Assembly (NCBI RefSeq): GCF_014127285.1
Contig: NZ_CP059901.1
Span: 3,286,001 to 3,350,000 of the forward strand
Source of the DNA: Mumia sp. ZJ1417
GTDB lineage: Bacteria; Actinomycetota; Actinomycetes; Propionibacteriales; Nocardioidaceae
Reading direction: 5' to 3'
Length of the DNA stretch: 64,000 bases
The position numbers and the translations under genes are program-made. The notes beneath the pieces are model-generated. The model ran no database searches. It was not told where the DNA came from and saw only the letters and a program-made list of their open reading frames with translations. Below, one piece after another: positions 39,303 through 47,740 of the stretch; the first letter of the stretch is position 1; every line of letters begins with the position of its first letter.

Positions 39303-40688
39303 ATGGACGACACGACCCCACCCCTCGGCGCTCCCGCCGCGGGAGGCGCCTCCGCCGACAGCGGGGGCCAGACACCCCCGCCGGGTGACCCGCGCCCCCC
39401 GAGCTCCGGCGCACTCACCGACATCCGCCGCACCGAGGACGGCCGGGTCGTCGCCGGTGTGTGCGCGGGGATCGGGCGCTACCTCGGCATCGACCCGATC
39501 ATCCCGCGCATCGTCTTCGCTGTGCTGACGATCGTCGGGTTCGGCGGTCTGCTCGCCTACGGTGCCGCGTGGATCCTGCTGCCCGACGAGCGGACGGGTG
39601 AGAGCTATCTGAAGCGCTGGCTGGGTCTGGGAGACAACGAGCCGCAGATCCGGTTGGTCGGCCTCGGCGCGGCTGCGCTGGTCGCCCTCACGTGGACGTG
39701 GGGATGGGGGTGGCCGCTCGGCCCGATCTGGATCGCGGCGGTGGTGGTCGTCGCGTGGGTCGCGTTCCGCGAGTACCAGGAGCGCAGCCGGCGTCACAGC
39801 GCGCCGCGGCCCCCCGTCCCGCCGTACGGACCTGGGCCGCAGCCGCCGGCGCCACCGTACGGGGCAGCACCTCCGTACGGGGCAGCATCTCCGTACGGGC
39901 AGGCACCTCCGTACGGGGCAGCACCTCCGTACGGGCAGGCACCTCCGCCGTACGCAGCCGCTTCCCCACACCCGCAGGCGCCCGCCGCACACGGCGCGCC
40001 CGCCCGCTCGTACGCCCCGGTGCCACCCGCTCTCCCGCGGCCACCCGCACCACCGCACCGGCCGCCGCCTCCCGCACCGAAGCCGCCGAAGCGCCCGAAC
40101 CCTCGCCACGACGGCGGGCTGCTGACGATCCTCACGCTCTCGCTGACGCTCGTCGCGACCGGCGTCACCATCATCGCGACGCAGGGGGACCTGCACACCT
40201 CGGTGTACGTCGCCGTCGCCCTGGCGACGCTCGCGGCGGGCATGCTCGTCGGCACCGTGCTCGGCAACGCCCGGCCGCTGATCTTCCCTGCGCTCGCCAC
40301 CGTGGCGGTGCTCGCGGTGTCGGTCGCCGTGCCACGCTGGGACGCCGGCCGCATCGAAGCGACACCGACGAGTGCCGCCGCCGTCCGGGACGCGTACGGG
40401 ATCGGCTTCGGCGAGGTGATCGTCGACCTCACCGGCGTCACAGACCCGGCGGCGCTCGACGGGAAGAACATCGAGATCGAGGTCGGCGTGGGCAACGTCC
40501 GCGTGTACGTCCCCCCGACTCTCGACGTCGGGATCGACTCCTCCGTCGGTGTCGGCGCAATCTCCGCGCTCGGTGCCGAACGGGGCGGCCTCAGCACCCA
40601 GCTCACCATGCACGACAACACGGACCGTCCCGACCTGGACCTCGAGATCGACGTCCGCATCGGGATGGTGGAGGTGATCCGCTCATGA
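39303..40688 (+). CDS. PspC domain protein with proline-rich linker and LiaF-like C-terminus
   Basis: A 461-aa membrane protein. After a proline/glycine-rich lead comes a PspC domain (RRTEDGRVVAGVCAGIGRYL, about 42-95), two helices, and a long PPYGAA-type repeat linker (about 170-250). Three more helices and a C-terminal soluble beta-rich region (IGFGEVIVDLTGV, VGVGNVRVYVPP) like LiaF or toastrack domains follow. It is likely an envelope-stress partner of the divergent kinase. Gene 2 of the operon overlaps by ATGA. Confidence 0.82.
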   Translation: MDDTTPPLGAPAAGGASADSGGQTPPPGDPRPPSSGALTDIRRTEDGRVVAGVCAGIGRYLGIDPIIPRIVFAVLTIVGFGGLLAYGAAWILLPDERTGESYLKRWLGLGDNEPQIRLVGLGAAALVALTWTWGWGWPLGPIWIAAVVVVAWVAFREYQERSRRHSAPRPPVPPYGPGPQPPAPPYGAAPPYGAASPYGQAPPYGAAPPYGQAPPPYAAASPHPQAPAAHGAPARSYAPVPPALPRPPAPPHRPPPPAPKPPKRPNPRHDGGLLTILTLSLTLVATGVTIIATQGDLHTSVYVAVALATLAAGMLVGTVLGNARPLIFPALATVAVLAVSVAVPRWDAGRIEATPTSAAAVRDAYGIGFGEVIVDLTGVTDPAALDGKNIEIEVGVGNVRVYVPPTLDVGIDSSVGVGAISALGAERGGLSTQLTMHDNTDRPDLDLEIDVRIGMVEVIRS

Positions 40689-41041
40689 AGCGCCATCCGC
40701 TCGACGCGCTGACCCTGGTCAGCCTCACGTTCGTCGCCGTCGCCGGTGCGGTGTGGGGGATGTGGTACGCCGGCTGGGACCTGGTCTCGATCGCGATCGC
40801 CGGCCCGCTGCTGCTGGTCCTGCTCGGCGTGGCCGGGCTCGTCGCGACGTTCATCGCGGCGCGCCAGACGAGCCGTCGCAACCGCGAGCAGCGCACGGCG
40901 GTCTCTCCGTCGGCCGACACCACGCTCGACGCCACCCCTGACGACGCAAGCCCCACCGACGCAAGCCCCGCCAATGACACCCGCACTCTCACCCTCGAGG
41001 ACCTCACCGGGCCCTCCGACGAAGGAGACGACAAGCGATGA
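40685..41041 (+). CDS. Small two-span membrane protein in the PspC operon
   Basis: A 118-aa protein not recognised beyond its context. It has two hydrophobic helices (LVSLTFVAVAGAVWGMWYAG and a second after WDLV), a basic cytoplasmic patch (RQTSRRNREQR) and an acidic Asp/Ser/Thr-rich tail. It overlaps both neighbours by 4 bp, so it is made with the two PspC proteins. Confidence 0.7.
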   Translation: MKRHPLDALTLVSLTFVAVAGAVWGMWYAGWDLVSIAIAGPLLLVLLGVAGLVATFIAARQTSRRNREQRTAVSPSADTTLDATPDDASPTDASPANDTRTLTLEDLTGPSDEGDDKR

Positions 41042-41232
41042 CCCGCTCCAAGAAGCTCGTACGCACCAGCAGCGACCAGTGGATCGCGGGGGTGTGCGGC
41101 GGCATCGCGCGCTACCTCGGCGTCGACCCGACGGTCGTCCGGCTGGCCTTCGTGGTCTTGACCGTGCTCGGGCTCGGCTCGATGATCATCGTCTACCTCG
41201 TCGCCTGGCTCCTGATGCCCAAGGACGTCTGA
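41038..41232 (+). CDS. Minimal PspC domain protein
   Basis: At 64 aa this is almost only a PspC domain: LVRTSSDQWIAGVCGGIARY, a helix VVRLAFVVLTVLGLGSMIIV and the end AWLLMPKDV. It is the last gene of the three-gene operon and overlaps the previous stop (ATGA). PspC partners elsewhere in bacteria help sense membrane damage. Confidence 0.88.
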   Translation: MTRSKKLVRTSSDQWIAGVCGGIARYLGVDPTVVRLAFVVLTVLGLGSMIIVYLVAWLLMPKDV

Positions 41233-41262
41233 CGCCGCTCGGGAAGGCAGGCAGTGCCCGGG

Positions 41263-41709
41263 TCAGCGTGAACGCGGACGTTCGAACAGGCGCGACATCA
41301 CGATCGCGCTCCGCGTGCGCTCGACCCGGGCATGCTCGCGCATCCGCTCGACGACCTGCTCGATCTCGGCCATGTTCGTCGCCATCACGTGCACGATCGC
41401 GTCAGGGTTGCCGGCGACGGTCCACGCGCCGACGACCTGCGGGATCGGCTCGAGGCTGCGTTTGAGCTCGCCGGCCGACACGTTGCCGTCGTAGTAGATC
41501 TCGACGTACGCCTCGGTCGTCCACCCGAGGGCCGCGGGGTCGATGAGGGTCGTGAAGCCGGTGATCTGGCCGCTCGCACGCATCCGGTCGACCCGGCGCT
41601 TGACCGCCGGAGCCGACAGCCCGACACCGGCACCGATCTCGGAGAACGTTGCTCGCCCGTCGCGCATCAGGTGCCCGATGATCTCCCGGTCGACCGCGTC
41701 CATCGGCAC
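41263..41709 (-). CDS. Lrp/AsnC family transcriptional regulator
   Basis: A 148-aa feast/famine regulator. The N-terminal helix-turn-helix is DAVDREIIGHLMRDGRATF with SAPAVKRRVDRM, and the C-terminal RAM domain spans the rest (AYVEIYYDGNV, VVGAWTVAGNPDAIVHV). The effector is probably an amino acid. GTG at 41709 or ATG at 41703 are both possible starts. It follows the SnoaL-like gene on the same strand. Confidence 0.88.
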   Translation of the reverse strand: MPMDAVDREIIGHLMRDGRATFSEIGAGVGLSAPAVKRRVDRMRASGQITGFTTLIDPAALGWTTEAYVEIYYDGNVSAGELKRSLEPIPQVVGAWTVAGNPDAIVHVMATNMAEIEQVVERMREHARVERTRSAIVMSRLFERPRSR

Positions 41710-41750
41710 GACCCCCTCCTCGCCTCACGTCTGACGACGTGCGAGCAAGC

Positions 41751-42137
41751 CTAGAGCCGCTCGCCCTCCGACGTGTACGGCGCGCGCCACTCAGGTGCCT
41801 CGTCGAGGTCGGGTCCGGACCAGTACTCGCGGGCCGCGACGACCTGCCCGTCGCGGACCGTCCAGAACCCGGCCGCGACGTACACGCCGTCGACCCCCTC
41901 CTGCGTCACCTCCAGGTCGGTGGCGGCCCTGTCGCCGGCACCGACGACGTCACGCACGGTGATCGACCAGCCCTCGGGGTAGTCACGGTTCATCGCGACG
42001 TACGCGGGACCGAGGAACGTCTCCCCCGTCCGGGGCCACTCGATCACCGCCTCGGGGTGCACGAGCGCCGCGACTGCGTCCCAGTCGCGGGCCTGCATGC
42101 GGGTCTCGAGCGCTGTCACGACCTGTACGGCATCCAT
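41751..42137 (-). CDS. SnoaL-like (NTF2 fold) protein
   Basis: A 128-aa single-domain protein of the SnoaL/NTF2 type: VVTALETRMQARDWDAVAAL is the usual first helix, and VYVAAGFWTVRDGQVVAARE with YWSG the last strands. Such proteins are often isomerases, cyclases or simply ligand-binding. It lies 34 bp after the ABC exporter gene on the same strand. The ATG at 42137 fits the family start. Confidence 0.75.
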   Translation of the reverse strand: MDAVQVVTALETRMQARDWDAVAALVHPEAVIEWPRTGETFLGPAYVAMNRDYPEGWSITVRDVVGAGDRAATDLEVTQEGVDGVYVAAGFWTVRDGQVVAAREYWSGPDLDEAPEWRAPYTSEGERL

Positions 42138-42171
42138 AGGCCCAGCGTGCCCGACGGCACTGACACGTCGC

Positions 42172-43920
42172 TCAGCTCTGCCAGGACTTCCACAGCGCCG
42201 CGTACGACCCACCGCGCGCGACCAGCTCGTCGTGGCTCCCGAGCTCGCTGATCTCGCCGTCCTCGACGACCGCGACCCGGTCCGCGTCGTGCGCGGTGTA
42301 GAGGCGGTGCGCGATCGCCACGACCGTCCGCCCCTCGAGGACCGCGCTGAGCGACCGCTCAAGGGCACGCGCGGCCCGCGGGTCGATGAGGGACGTCGCC
42401 TCATCGAGCACCAGCGTGTGCGGGTCGGTGAGCACCACCCGCGCCAGCGCGAGGTGCTGCGCCTGCGCGTCGGTGAGGCGGTGGCCTCCCGAGCCGACGA
42501 CCGTGTCGAGACCGTGCGGGAGGTGCTCCACCCACTCGCGGGCGTCGACCGCGTCGAGCGCAGCCCAGAGCTGGCCGTCGGCGGCGGTCCCGGACTCCTC
42601 GAGCGCGAGCTGCAGGTTGTCGCGCAGCGTCCCGACGAAGACGTGGTGCTCCTGCGTCAGCAGCGCGACTCTGCGCCGCAGGTCGTCGAGCTCGAGCTCG
42701 GTGACTCCGACGCCGCCGACCGTGACGGCCCCGGTGGTCGGACCCTGGATGCCCGCGATGAGGCGCCCGATCGTCGACTTCCCGGCGCCGGACGGGCCGA
42801 CGACCGCGAGGCGCTCCCCCGCGGCAAGCTCGAGGTCCACCCCGTGCAGGACCTCGCGACCCGCGACGTACGAGAACCGCACGTCGTCGAGCTCGATGTC
42901 TTCGCCTTCGGGGGTACGACCGGTCGGTTCCCGGTCGTCGGGCACCTCTGAGACACCGAGCAGGCGCGCGAGCGAGGTGGCACCGACCTGAAGGGTGTCC
43001 ATCCAGTTGAGGATCCGGTCGACGGGATCGACGAGGAACCGGACATACAGCACCGCGGCGGTGAGCTCGGCCAACGAGATGGTCCCACGGTCGAGCAGCA
43101 CGCCGCCGAGCAGGAGCGTCGCGACGACGGGCACGAAGTAGCCCATCTCGACGGCGGGGAAGAACACCGTCCGCAGGTTGCGGGTGTACGACTCCGCAGC
43201 GAACGACTCCGCGATGTCCTCGTCGATGCGAGCGCGGCGCTGGTCGCCGAGCCCGAGCGCCTCGACCGTCCGGGCACCCTCCACCGTCTCGGCCAGCGTC
43301 GCATTGATCCGCGAGTACGAGGCGTGCTCGCGGATGTAACCGTCGCGTGCACGCTTGAGGTACCAGCGGGTGGCGGCCCACAGCACCGGCACGCCCAGCA
43401 CGAGGGGGACGAGGACCCATCCACCGACGAGCACCGCCGCGACGACGGTGCACACGGCGGTGACGAGCGCGACCACGGTCTCCGGCACGGCGAAGCGCAC
43501 CGCCCAGCCCAGCGTGTCGACATCGCGCGAGGTACGGGTCAGGAGGTCGCCGGTCCCCGCGCTTTCCACGACGCCGATCGGCAGGGTCAGTGCCTCGTCG
43601 ACGAAGTCCTCGCGCAGCCGCGCCAGCACGGTCTCGCCGAAGACCGACGACCGCAGCCTGGCGTACCGGGTCAGGATCGTCTGCGCGACCAGGCACACCG
43701 CGACGAACAGCGCGATGCGGTCGATCGTGCCGTAGCCGCCGCGCCCCTCGGTCGCGGCCTCGACGAGGTCACCGACCAGCCAGGGCACGACGAGACCGGC
43801 ACCGGCAGCGGCGCCGTGAAGGAGCATGATGCCGACGAGGTCACGGCGGTGGTCGCGGCCGAGCTGGCGGAGGTACGAGCGAAGCAGGCGGGTGCCGGCG
43901 ATGGGCAGGGCGTCATGCAA
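42172..43920 (-). CDS. ABC exporter half-transporter, intact ATP site but degenerate signature
   Basis: A 582-aa type IV ABC exporter: six helices, then an ATPase with Walker A GPSGAGKS (375-382), Q423, Walker B LVLDE (503-507) and switch His538. The signature is LTDAQ (482-486) in place of LSGGQ. Its gene overlaps that of the partner by 8 bp. Together they should form a heterodimer in which this chain's Walker motifs face the partner's good signature, making one working ATP site. Confidence 0.9.
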   Translation of the reverse strand: MHDALPIAGTRLLRSYLRQLGRDHRRDLVGIMLLHGAAAGAGLVVPWLVGDLVEAATEGRGGYGTIDRIALFVAVCLVAQTILTRYARLRSSVFGETVLARLREDFVDEALTLPIGVVESAGTGDLLTRTSRDVDTLGWAVRFAVPETVVALVTAVCTVVAAVLVGGWVLVPLVLGVPVLWAATRWYLKRARDGYIREHASYSRINATLAETVEGARTVEALGLGDQRRARIDEDIAESFAAESYTRNLRTVFFPAVEMGYFVPVVATLLLGGVLLDRGTISLAELTAAVLYVRFLVDPVDRILNWMDTLQVGATSLARLLGVSEVPDDREPTGRTPEGEDIELDDVRFSYVAGREVLHGVDLELAAGERLAVVGPSGAGKSTIGRLIAGIQGPTTGAVTVGGVGVTELELDDLRRRVALLTQEHHVFVGTLRDNLQLALEESGTAADGQLWAALDAVDAREWVEHLPHGLDTVVGSGGHRLTDAQAQHLALARVVLTDPHTLVLDEATSLIDPRAARALERSLSAVLEGRTVVAIAHRLYTAHDADRVAVVEDGEISELGSHDELVARGGSYAALWKSWQS

Positions 43921-45637
43921 CGTCCTCGGCCTCCTCTCGGGTCACGACCTGGCGGTACGCCCGGTCGGTGGTCATGAGCTGGTGGTGGTCGCCGGTCGCG
44001 ACGACGCGGCCGGCCGACAGGAACGCGACCTCGTCTGCGACGTCGAGGACGAGCGGACTGCTCGACACGACGACCGTGGTACGGCCGGCACGGTGCCTGC
44101 GCAGACGCGCAGCGACACGCGCCTCGGTGTGGGAGTCGACAGCCGACGTCGGCTCGACGAGGACCAGCACGTCAGCCTCGGTCAGCAGGGCGCGCGCGAG
44201 CACGACGCGTTGCCGTTGCCCCCCGGACAAGGAGCGACCACGCTCGGCGAGCTCGGAGTCGAGTCCCTCCGGGAGCCCGTCGAGGATGTCGTCGGCGGAC
44301 GCCGTGGTGACCGCGCGGGCGATCTCGTCGCCGGTCGCCGTGCGCCGGGCGTCGAGAGCGCTGCGCAGCGGGCCGCTGAAGAGCGCGGCACCGGTGTCGT
44401 TGACGACGATCCGGCGACGCAGCTCGTCGCGGGCGAGCGCACCGAGCGGCACGCCGCCGTACGAGACGACGTCGACGTCGCCGCCTGGCTCGACATAGCC
44501 CCCGAGGCGGTCGGCCAGCGCCACCGCGTCGCGCGGGTCATCGCTGACGACGGCGGTGAGCACGCCCTTGCGACCGACGAAGCCCGAGCGGACGTCGACC
44601 AGGTCGCCGTCGGGCGGGCTGACCGGGTCGGCGGGGTCGCTCACGCTCGGCTGGATGCGCAGGATGCGGATCACGTGACGTGCTGAGACGTGACCGCGGA
44701 TCAGCTTGTTGGCCGCTTCGGTGAACGTCCGCAGCGGGAGCATGAGGAATGTGGCGTACCCGTAGAAGGCGATGAGGTCACCGGCGCTGATCTGACCGGT
44801 CGCGGCAAACCGCGCACCGAGCCAGACGACGAGGACGACGAAGGCGCCTGGCAGCAGCACCTGGAAGGCGTCGAGCACCGACTGGACTCGCGCGACCCGG
44901 ACACCGGCGTGGCGGACGTCCTGCGAGGCCGCGCGGTAGCGGCGGTCGAACATCGCCTCGCCGCCGATGCCGCGCAGGACGCGCAGCCCCGCGACGATGT
45001 CGCTGGCGAGGGTGTTGAGCTCCCCCTGCAGGGCTCGCGCCTGCTGGTTGCGGCGGTTGAGGTGGCGCAGCAGCGGGCCCGTCACGCCCATGAGCAGCGG
45101 CACGCCGATCAGCACGACCAGCCCCAGGGTCAGCGAGCTCTGCAGCAGGATCACCGCGACCACGAGGTAGGCGACGATCGAGCCGATGAACCGGCCCATC
45201 ACGTCGACGAAGTTGCCGAGGTTGGCGATGTCCGTCGCTCCGACGCTCACGACCTCGCCGTGCGCGACCCTGCGGTTGAGCTCGGAGCCGAGGCGGCCGG
45301 TGTGCGTGCTGACGAGCTGGACGGTCCGGTAGGCGGTGTCGAGCCACATCTGGACGGCGTAGCGGTGGCGCATGATGCCCGAGAACGCCTGGACGGCGCC
45401 GATGACGAGAAGCAGCGCCGACCACAGGACCAGTGCGCGTCCGGCACCCACGTCGACGACCGTGTCGATGGCCGCCCCGATCACCGCAGGGACGGACGCC
45501 TGGGCCACCATCCAGGCGATGCCGAAGGTGATCGCGCCGACGAGGGTCCAGCCCTGCACCCGAAGAATCCACGTCATGTACCGCGTCGCCGAACGAATGT
45601 CTGGGGTGCCAGGGTCGGCGAGCGGGAGGTTCTTCAC
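43913..45637 (-). CDS. ABC exporter half-transporter with lost Walker A, Q-loop and switch His
   Basis: A 574-aa partner of the gene above. The membrane domain is normal, with six helices. In the ATPase, the Walker A region reads VVSDDPRDAVALADRL with no GxxxxGKS/T, the Q-loop Gln is replaced (VVNDTGA), Walker B is LVLVEPTSAVD and the switch His is gone (VVVSSSPLVL). The signature [16 protein letters not shown] (470-) is perfect. It cannot bind ATP canonically but can complete its partner's site. The GTG at 45637 is taken as start. Confidence 0.88.
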   Translation of the reverse strand: MKNLPLADPGTPDIRSATRYMTWILRVQGWTLVGAITFGIAWMVAQASVPAVIGAAIDTVVDVGAGRALVLWSALLLVIGAVQAFSGIMRHRYAVQMWLDTAYRTVQLVSTHTGRLGSELNRRVAHGEVVSVGATDIANLGNFVDVMGRFIGSIVAYLVVAVILLQSSLTLGLVVLIGVPLLMGVTGPLLRHLNRRNQQARALQGELNTLASDIVAGLRVLRGIGGEAMFDRRYRAASQDVRHAGVRVARVQSVLDAFQVLLPGAFVVLVVWLGARFAATGQISAGDLIAFYGYATFLMLPLRTFTEAANKLIRGHVSARHVIRILRIQPSVSDPADPVSPPDGDLVDVRSGFVGRKGVLTAVVSDDPRDAVALADRLGGYVEPGGDVDVVSYGGVPLGALARDELRRRIVVNDTGAALFSGPLRSALDARRTATGDEIARAVTTASADDILDGLPEGLDSELAERGRSLSGGQRQRVVLARALLTEADVLVLVEPTSAVDSHTEARVAARLRRHRAGRTTVVVSSSPLVLDVADEVAFLSAGRVVATGDHHQLMTTDRAYRQVVTREEAEDVA

Positions 45638-45722
45638 AACGATCAACCCTAGGCAGCGGTTCTGACAAGAGCGACCGAATATCCCGCGCCTGTGACAGGG
45701 ATCTCCACCACGGCGCGGCGAC

Positions 45723-46244
45723 TCATCCGGCGACGGGCGCGGGCCAGCTGACACCGATGCCGCCGGCGGTCTGCGCGCCGTACCGCTCTTTCTCGAGGGC
45801 GAGGTCGAGCGGAAGGATCCGCACCCGTGCGGCGCGCACCTCAGGGGTGATCAGTGCCGCGGGGACGAGCCAGCTGACCTCGAACTCGATCCCGTCGGGA
45901 TCCGCGCCGTACAGCGCCTTGGTCGTGCCGTGGTCGCTCGCACCGACGAGCGCGTCGGCGTTGGCCAGCCTCGCCATGACGGTCTCGAGCTCGTCGAGCG
46001 TGTCGACCTCCCACGCGAGGTGGTAGAGCCCGACGGTCGTACGGCCCGCTCCCGACGGCCCCGCCGCCGGGCCGATCTGGAAGAGGCCGAGGTCGTGGTC
46101 GTTGGAGCTGCCCGAAGCCTGGAGGAACGCGGCCCCCGGCAACCCCATGACCTTCGTGAAGCCGAGCACATCGGAGTAGAAGCGCTCCGAGCGCGCCACG
46201 TCGCGGACGTAGAGGACAGCATGGTTGAGGCGCGTGACGGGCAT
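45723..46244 (-). CDS. VOC family (glyoxalase/extradiol dioxygenase-like) protein
   Basis: A 173-aa VOC protein with two betaalphabetabetabeta units: LNHAVLYVRDVARSERFY and LYHLAWEVDTLDELETV, with metal ligand candidates His (LNHA, LYHLAW) and Glu in GIEFEVSW. It resembles catechol 2,3-dioxygenase-type members, but the substrate is unknown. The ATG at 46244 has AAGGAG 6 bases upstream; the ATG ten codons earlier has none. Confidence 0.82.
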   Translation of the reverse strand: MPVTRLNHAVLYVRDVARSERFYSDVLGFTKVMGLPGAAFLQASGSSNDHDLGLFQIGPAAGPSGAGRTTVGLYHLAWEVDTLDELETVMARLANADALVGASDHGTTKALYGADPDGIEFEVSWLVPAALITPEVRAARVRILPLDLALEKERYGAQTAGGIGVSWPAPVAG

Positions 46245-46259
46245 GACGAACTCCTTAGT

Positions 46260-46269
46260 TGAACGTTCA
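46260..46269. promoter_or_regulatory. TetR/MarR-type operator candidate of the VOC gene
   Basis: TGAACGTTCA is a perfect 10-bp palindrome between a CATAAT -10 (minus strand, 46274-46279) and the AAGGAG site of the VOC gene. Placed at the predicted start of transcription, it is well suited to a repressor. No regulator gene is adjacent. Confidence 0.45.
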
Positions 46270-46379
46270 TTCATTATGCCTCACAGGCCCACACCGCCCG
46301 ACGCGGACCGTTAGACTGGCCGCTGGTGTGCCGGGAAGTCTGGTCGGCGTGGTTCTGACGACCCCAAAGAAGGAGCACC

Positions 46380-47681
46380 GTGCCCCAGAACACCGTCCTC
46401 GGCCGAGGCTCGTGGCCCGAGACCTCACGCATCGCCGCCCTGCTGCGCCAGGAGACCGTCGGCGGCTTCCTCCTGATCGGAGCCGCAGCCCTCGCGATCG
46501 TGCTCGCGAACAGCGGCCTCGGCGACGCGTACGCGACCCTCCGCGACACCCGGATCGGCCCGGAGTCGCTGCACCTCGACCTCACCCTCGGGGCGTGGGC
46601 TGCCGACGGGCTGCTCGCGATCTTCTTCTTCGTCGCCGGGCTCGAGCTCAAGCGCGAGCTGGTGGCGGGCGACCTGCGCGACCCGCGTCGCGCAGCCATC
46701 CCGATTGTCGCCGCCGTCGGCGGCATGGTGGTCCCGGCGCTGGTGTTCGTCGCCGTCAACCTCGGCACCGGCGACGGCGCGCTGCGCGGATGGGCGATCC
46801 CCACCGCGACCGACATCGCCTTCGCGCTCGCGGTTCTCGCCGTCCTCGGCTCGTTCCTGCCGACCGCCCTGCGGACGTTCCTGCTGACCCTCGCAATCGT
46901 CGACGACCTGCTGGCGATCATCGTCATCGCGTTCTTCTACACCGACCACCTCGCGATCGGGTGGCTCGCCGCGGCAGTCGTCCCGATCGCCGTCTTCGCC
47001 GTGCTGGTCCAGCGGCGGGTCCACTCGGGCTGGATCCTGATCCCCCTCGCGGTGCTCGCCTGGGCCTTCGTCCACGCCTCGGGCGTACACGCCACGATCG
47101 CCGGCGTCGTCCTGGGGTTCATGGTCCCCGTCCTGCGCAGCCAGGCCGCCGGTGGCCCCGAGGCAGGCCCTGGGCTTGCGGAGCACTTCGAGCACCTGTG
47201 GCGCCCGATCTCGGCCGGCATCGCCGTACCGATCTTCGCGTTCTTCGCTGCCGGCGTCGACGTCGGAGGCATCAGCGGGCTCGTCGAGGCCAACCGCAGC
47301 ACCGTCACGTACGGGATCGTCCTCGGCCTGGTCGTCGGCAAGACGGTCGGGATCTTCGGCTCGACCTGGCTCATGGCGCGCTTCACCCACGCACGCCTCG
47401 ACCCGAGCCTCGGGTGGATCGACGTCGTCGGCGTCGGGATGCTCGGTGGCATCGGCTTCACCGTCTCGCTGCTCATCGGCGACCTCGCGTACGGACTCGC
47501 GTCGACCCGCGACGCGTACGTCAAGATCGGCGTGCTCGAGGGTTCCGTGGTTGCCGCGCTGCTCGCCACCGTGCTCCTGCGGCTGCGCAACCGCCGCTAC
47601 CGGCGCCTGTACGAGGAGGAGACCCGCGACACCGACCATGACGGGGTCCCGGACGTCTACCAGCAGCGCGACGAGGCCTAG
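46380..47681 (+). CDS. nhaA: Na+/H+ antiporter NhaA
   Basis: An NhaA antiporter of 433 aa. It exchanges internal Na+ (or Li+) for external protons. Family motifs include GGFLLIGAAALAIVLANSGL, FFVAGLELKREL, ATDIAFALAVL and the double Asp in TLAIVDDLLAIIVIAFFYT. The C-terminus ends in a hydrophilic tail with TDHDGVPDVY. The GTG has AAGGAGC 5 bases upstream. A single gene, divergent from the VOC gene. Confidence 0.95.
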   Translation: MPQNTVLGRGSWPETSRIAALLRQETVGGFLLIGAAALAIVLANSGLGDAYATLRDTRIGPESLHLDLTLGAWAADGLLAIFFFVAGLELKRELVAGDLRDPRRAAIPIVAAVGGMVVPALVFVAVNLGTGDGALRGWAIPTATDIAFALAVLAVLGSFLPTALRTFLLTLAIVDDLLAIIVIAFFYTDHLAIGWLAAAVVPIAVFAVLVQRRVHSGWILIPLAVLAWAFVHASGVHATIAGVVLGFMVPVLRSQAAGGPEAGPGLAEHFEHLWRPISAGIAVPIFAFFAAGVDVGGISGLVEANRSTVTYGIVLGLVVGKTVGIFGSTWLMARFTHARLDPSLGWIDVVGVGMLGGIGFTVSLLIGDLAYGLASTRDAYVKIGVLEGSVVAALLATVLLRLRNRRYRRLYEEETRDTDHDGVPDVYQQRDEA

Positions 47682-47740
47682 AGCCGCGACGGCCCGTTAA
47701 GCGGTTGACCCACCCGACGACCGCGAACCAGACTCGGTCG

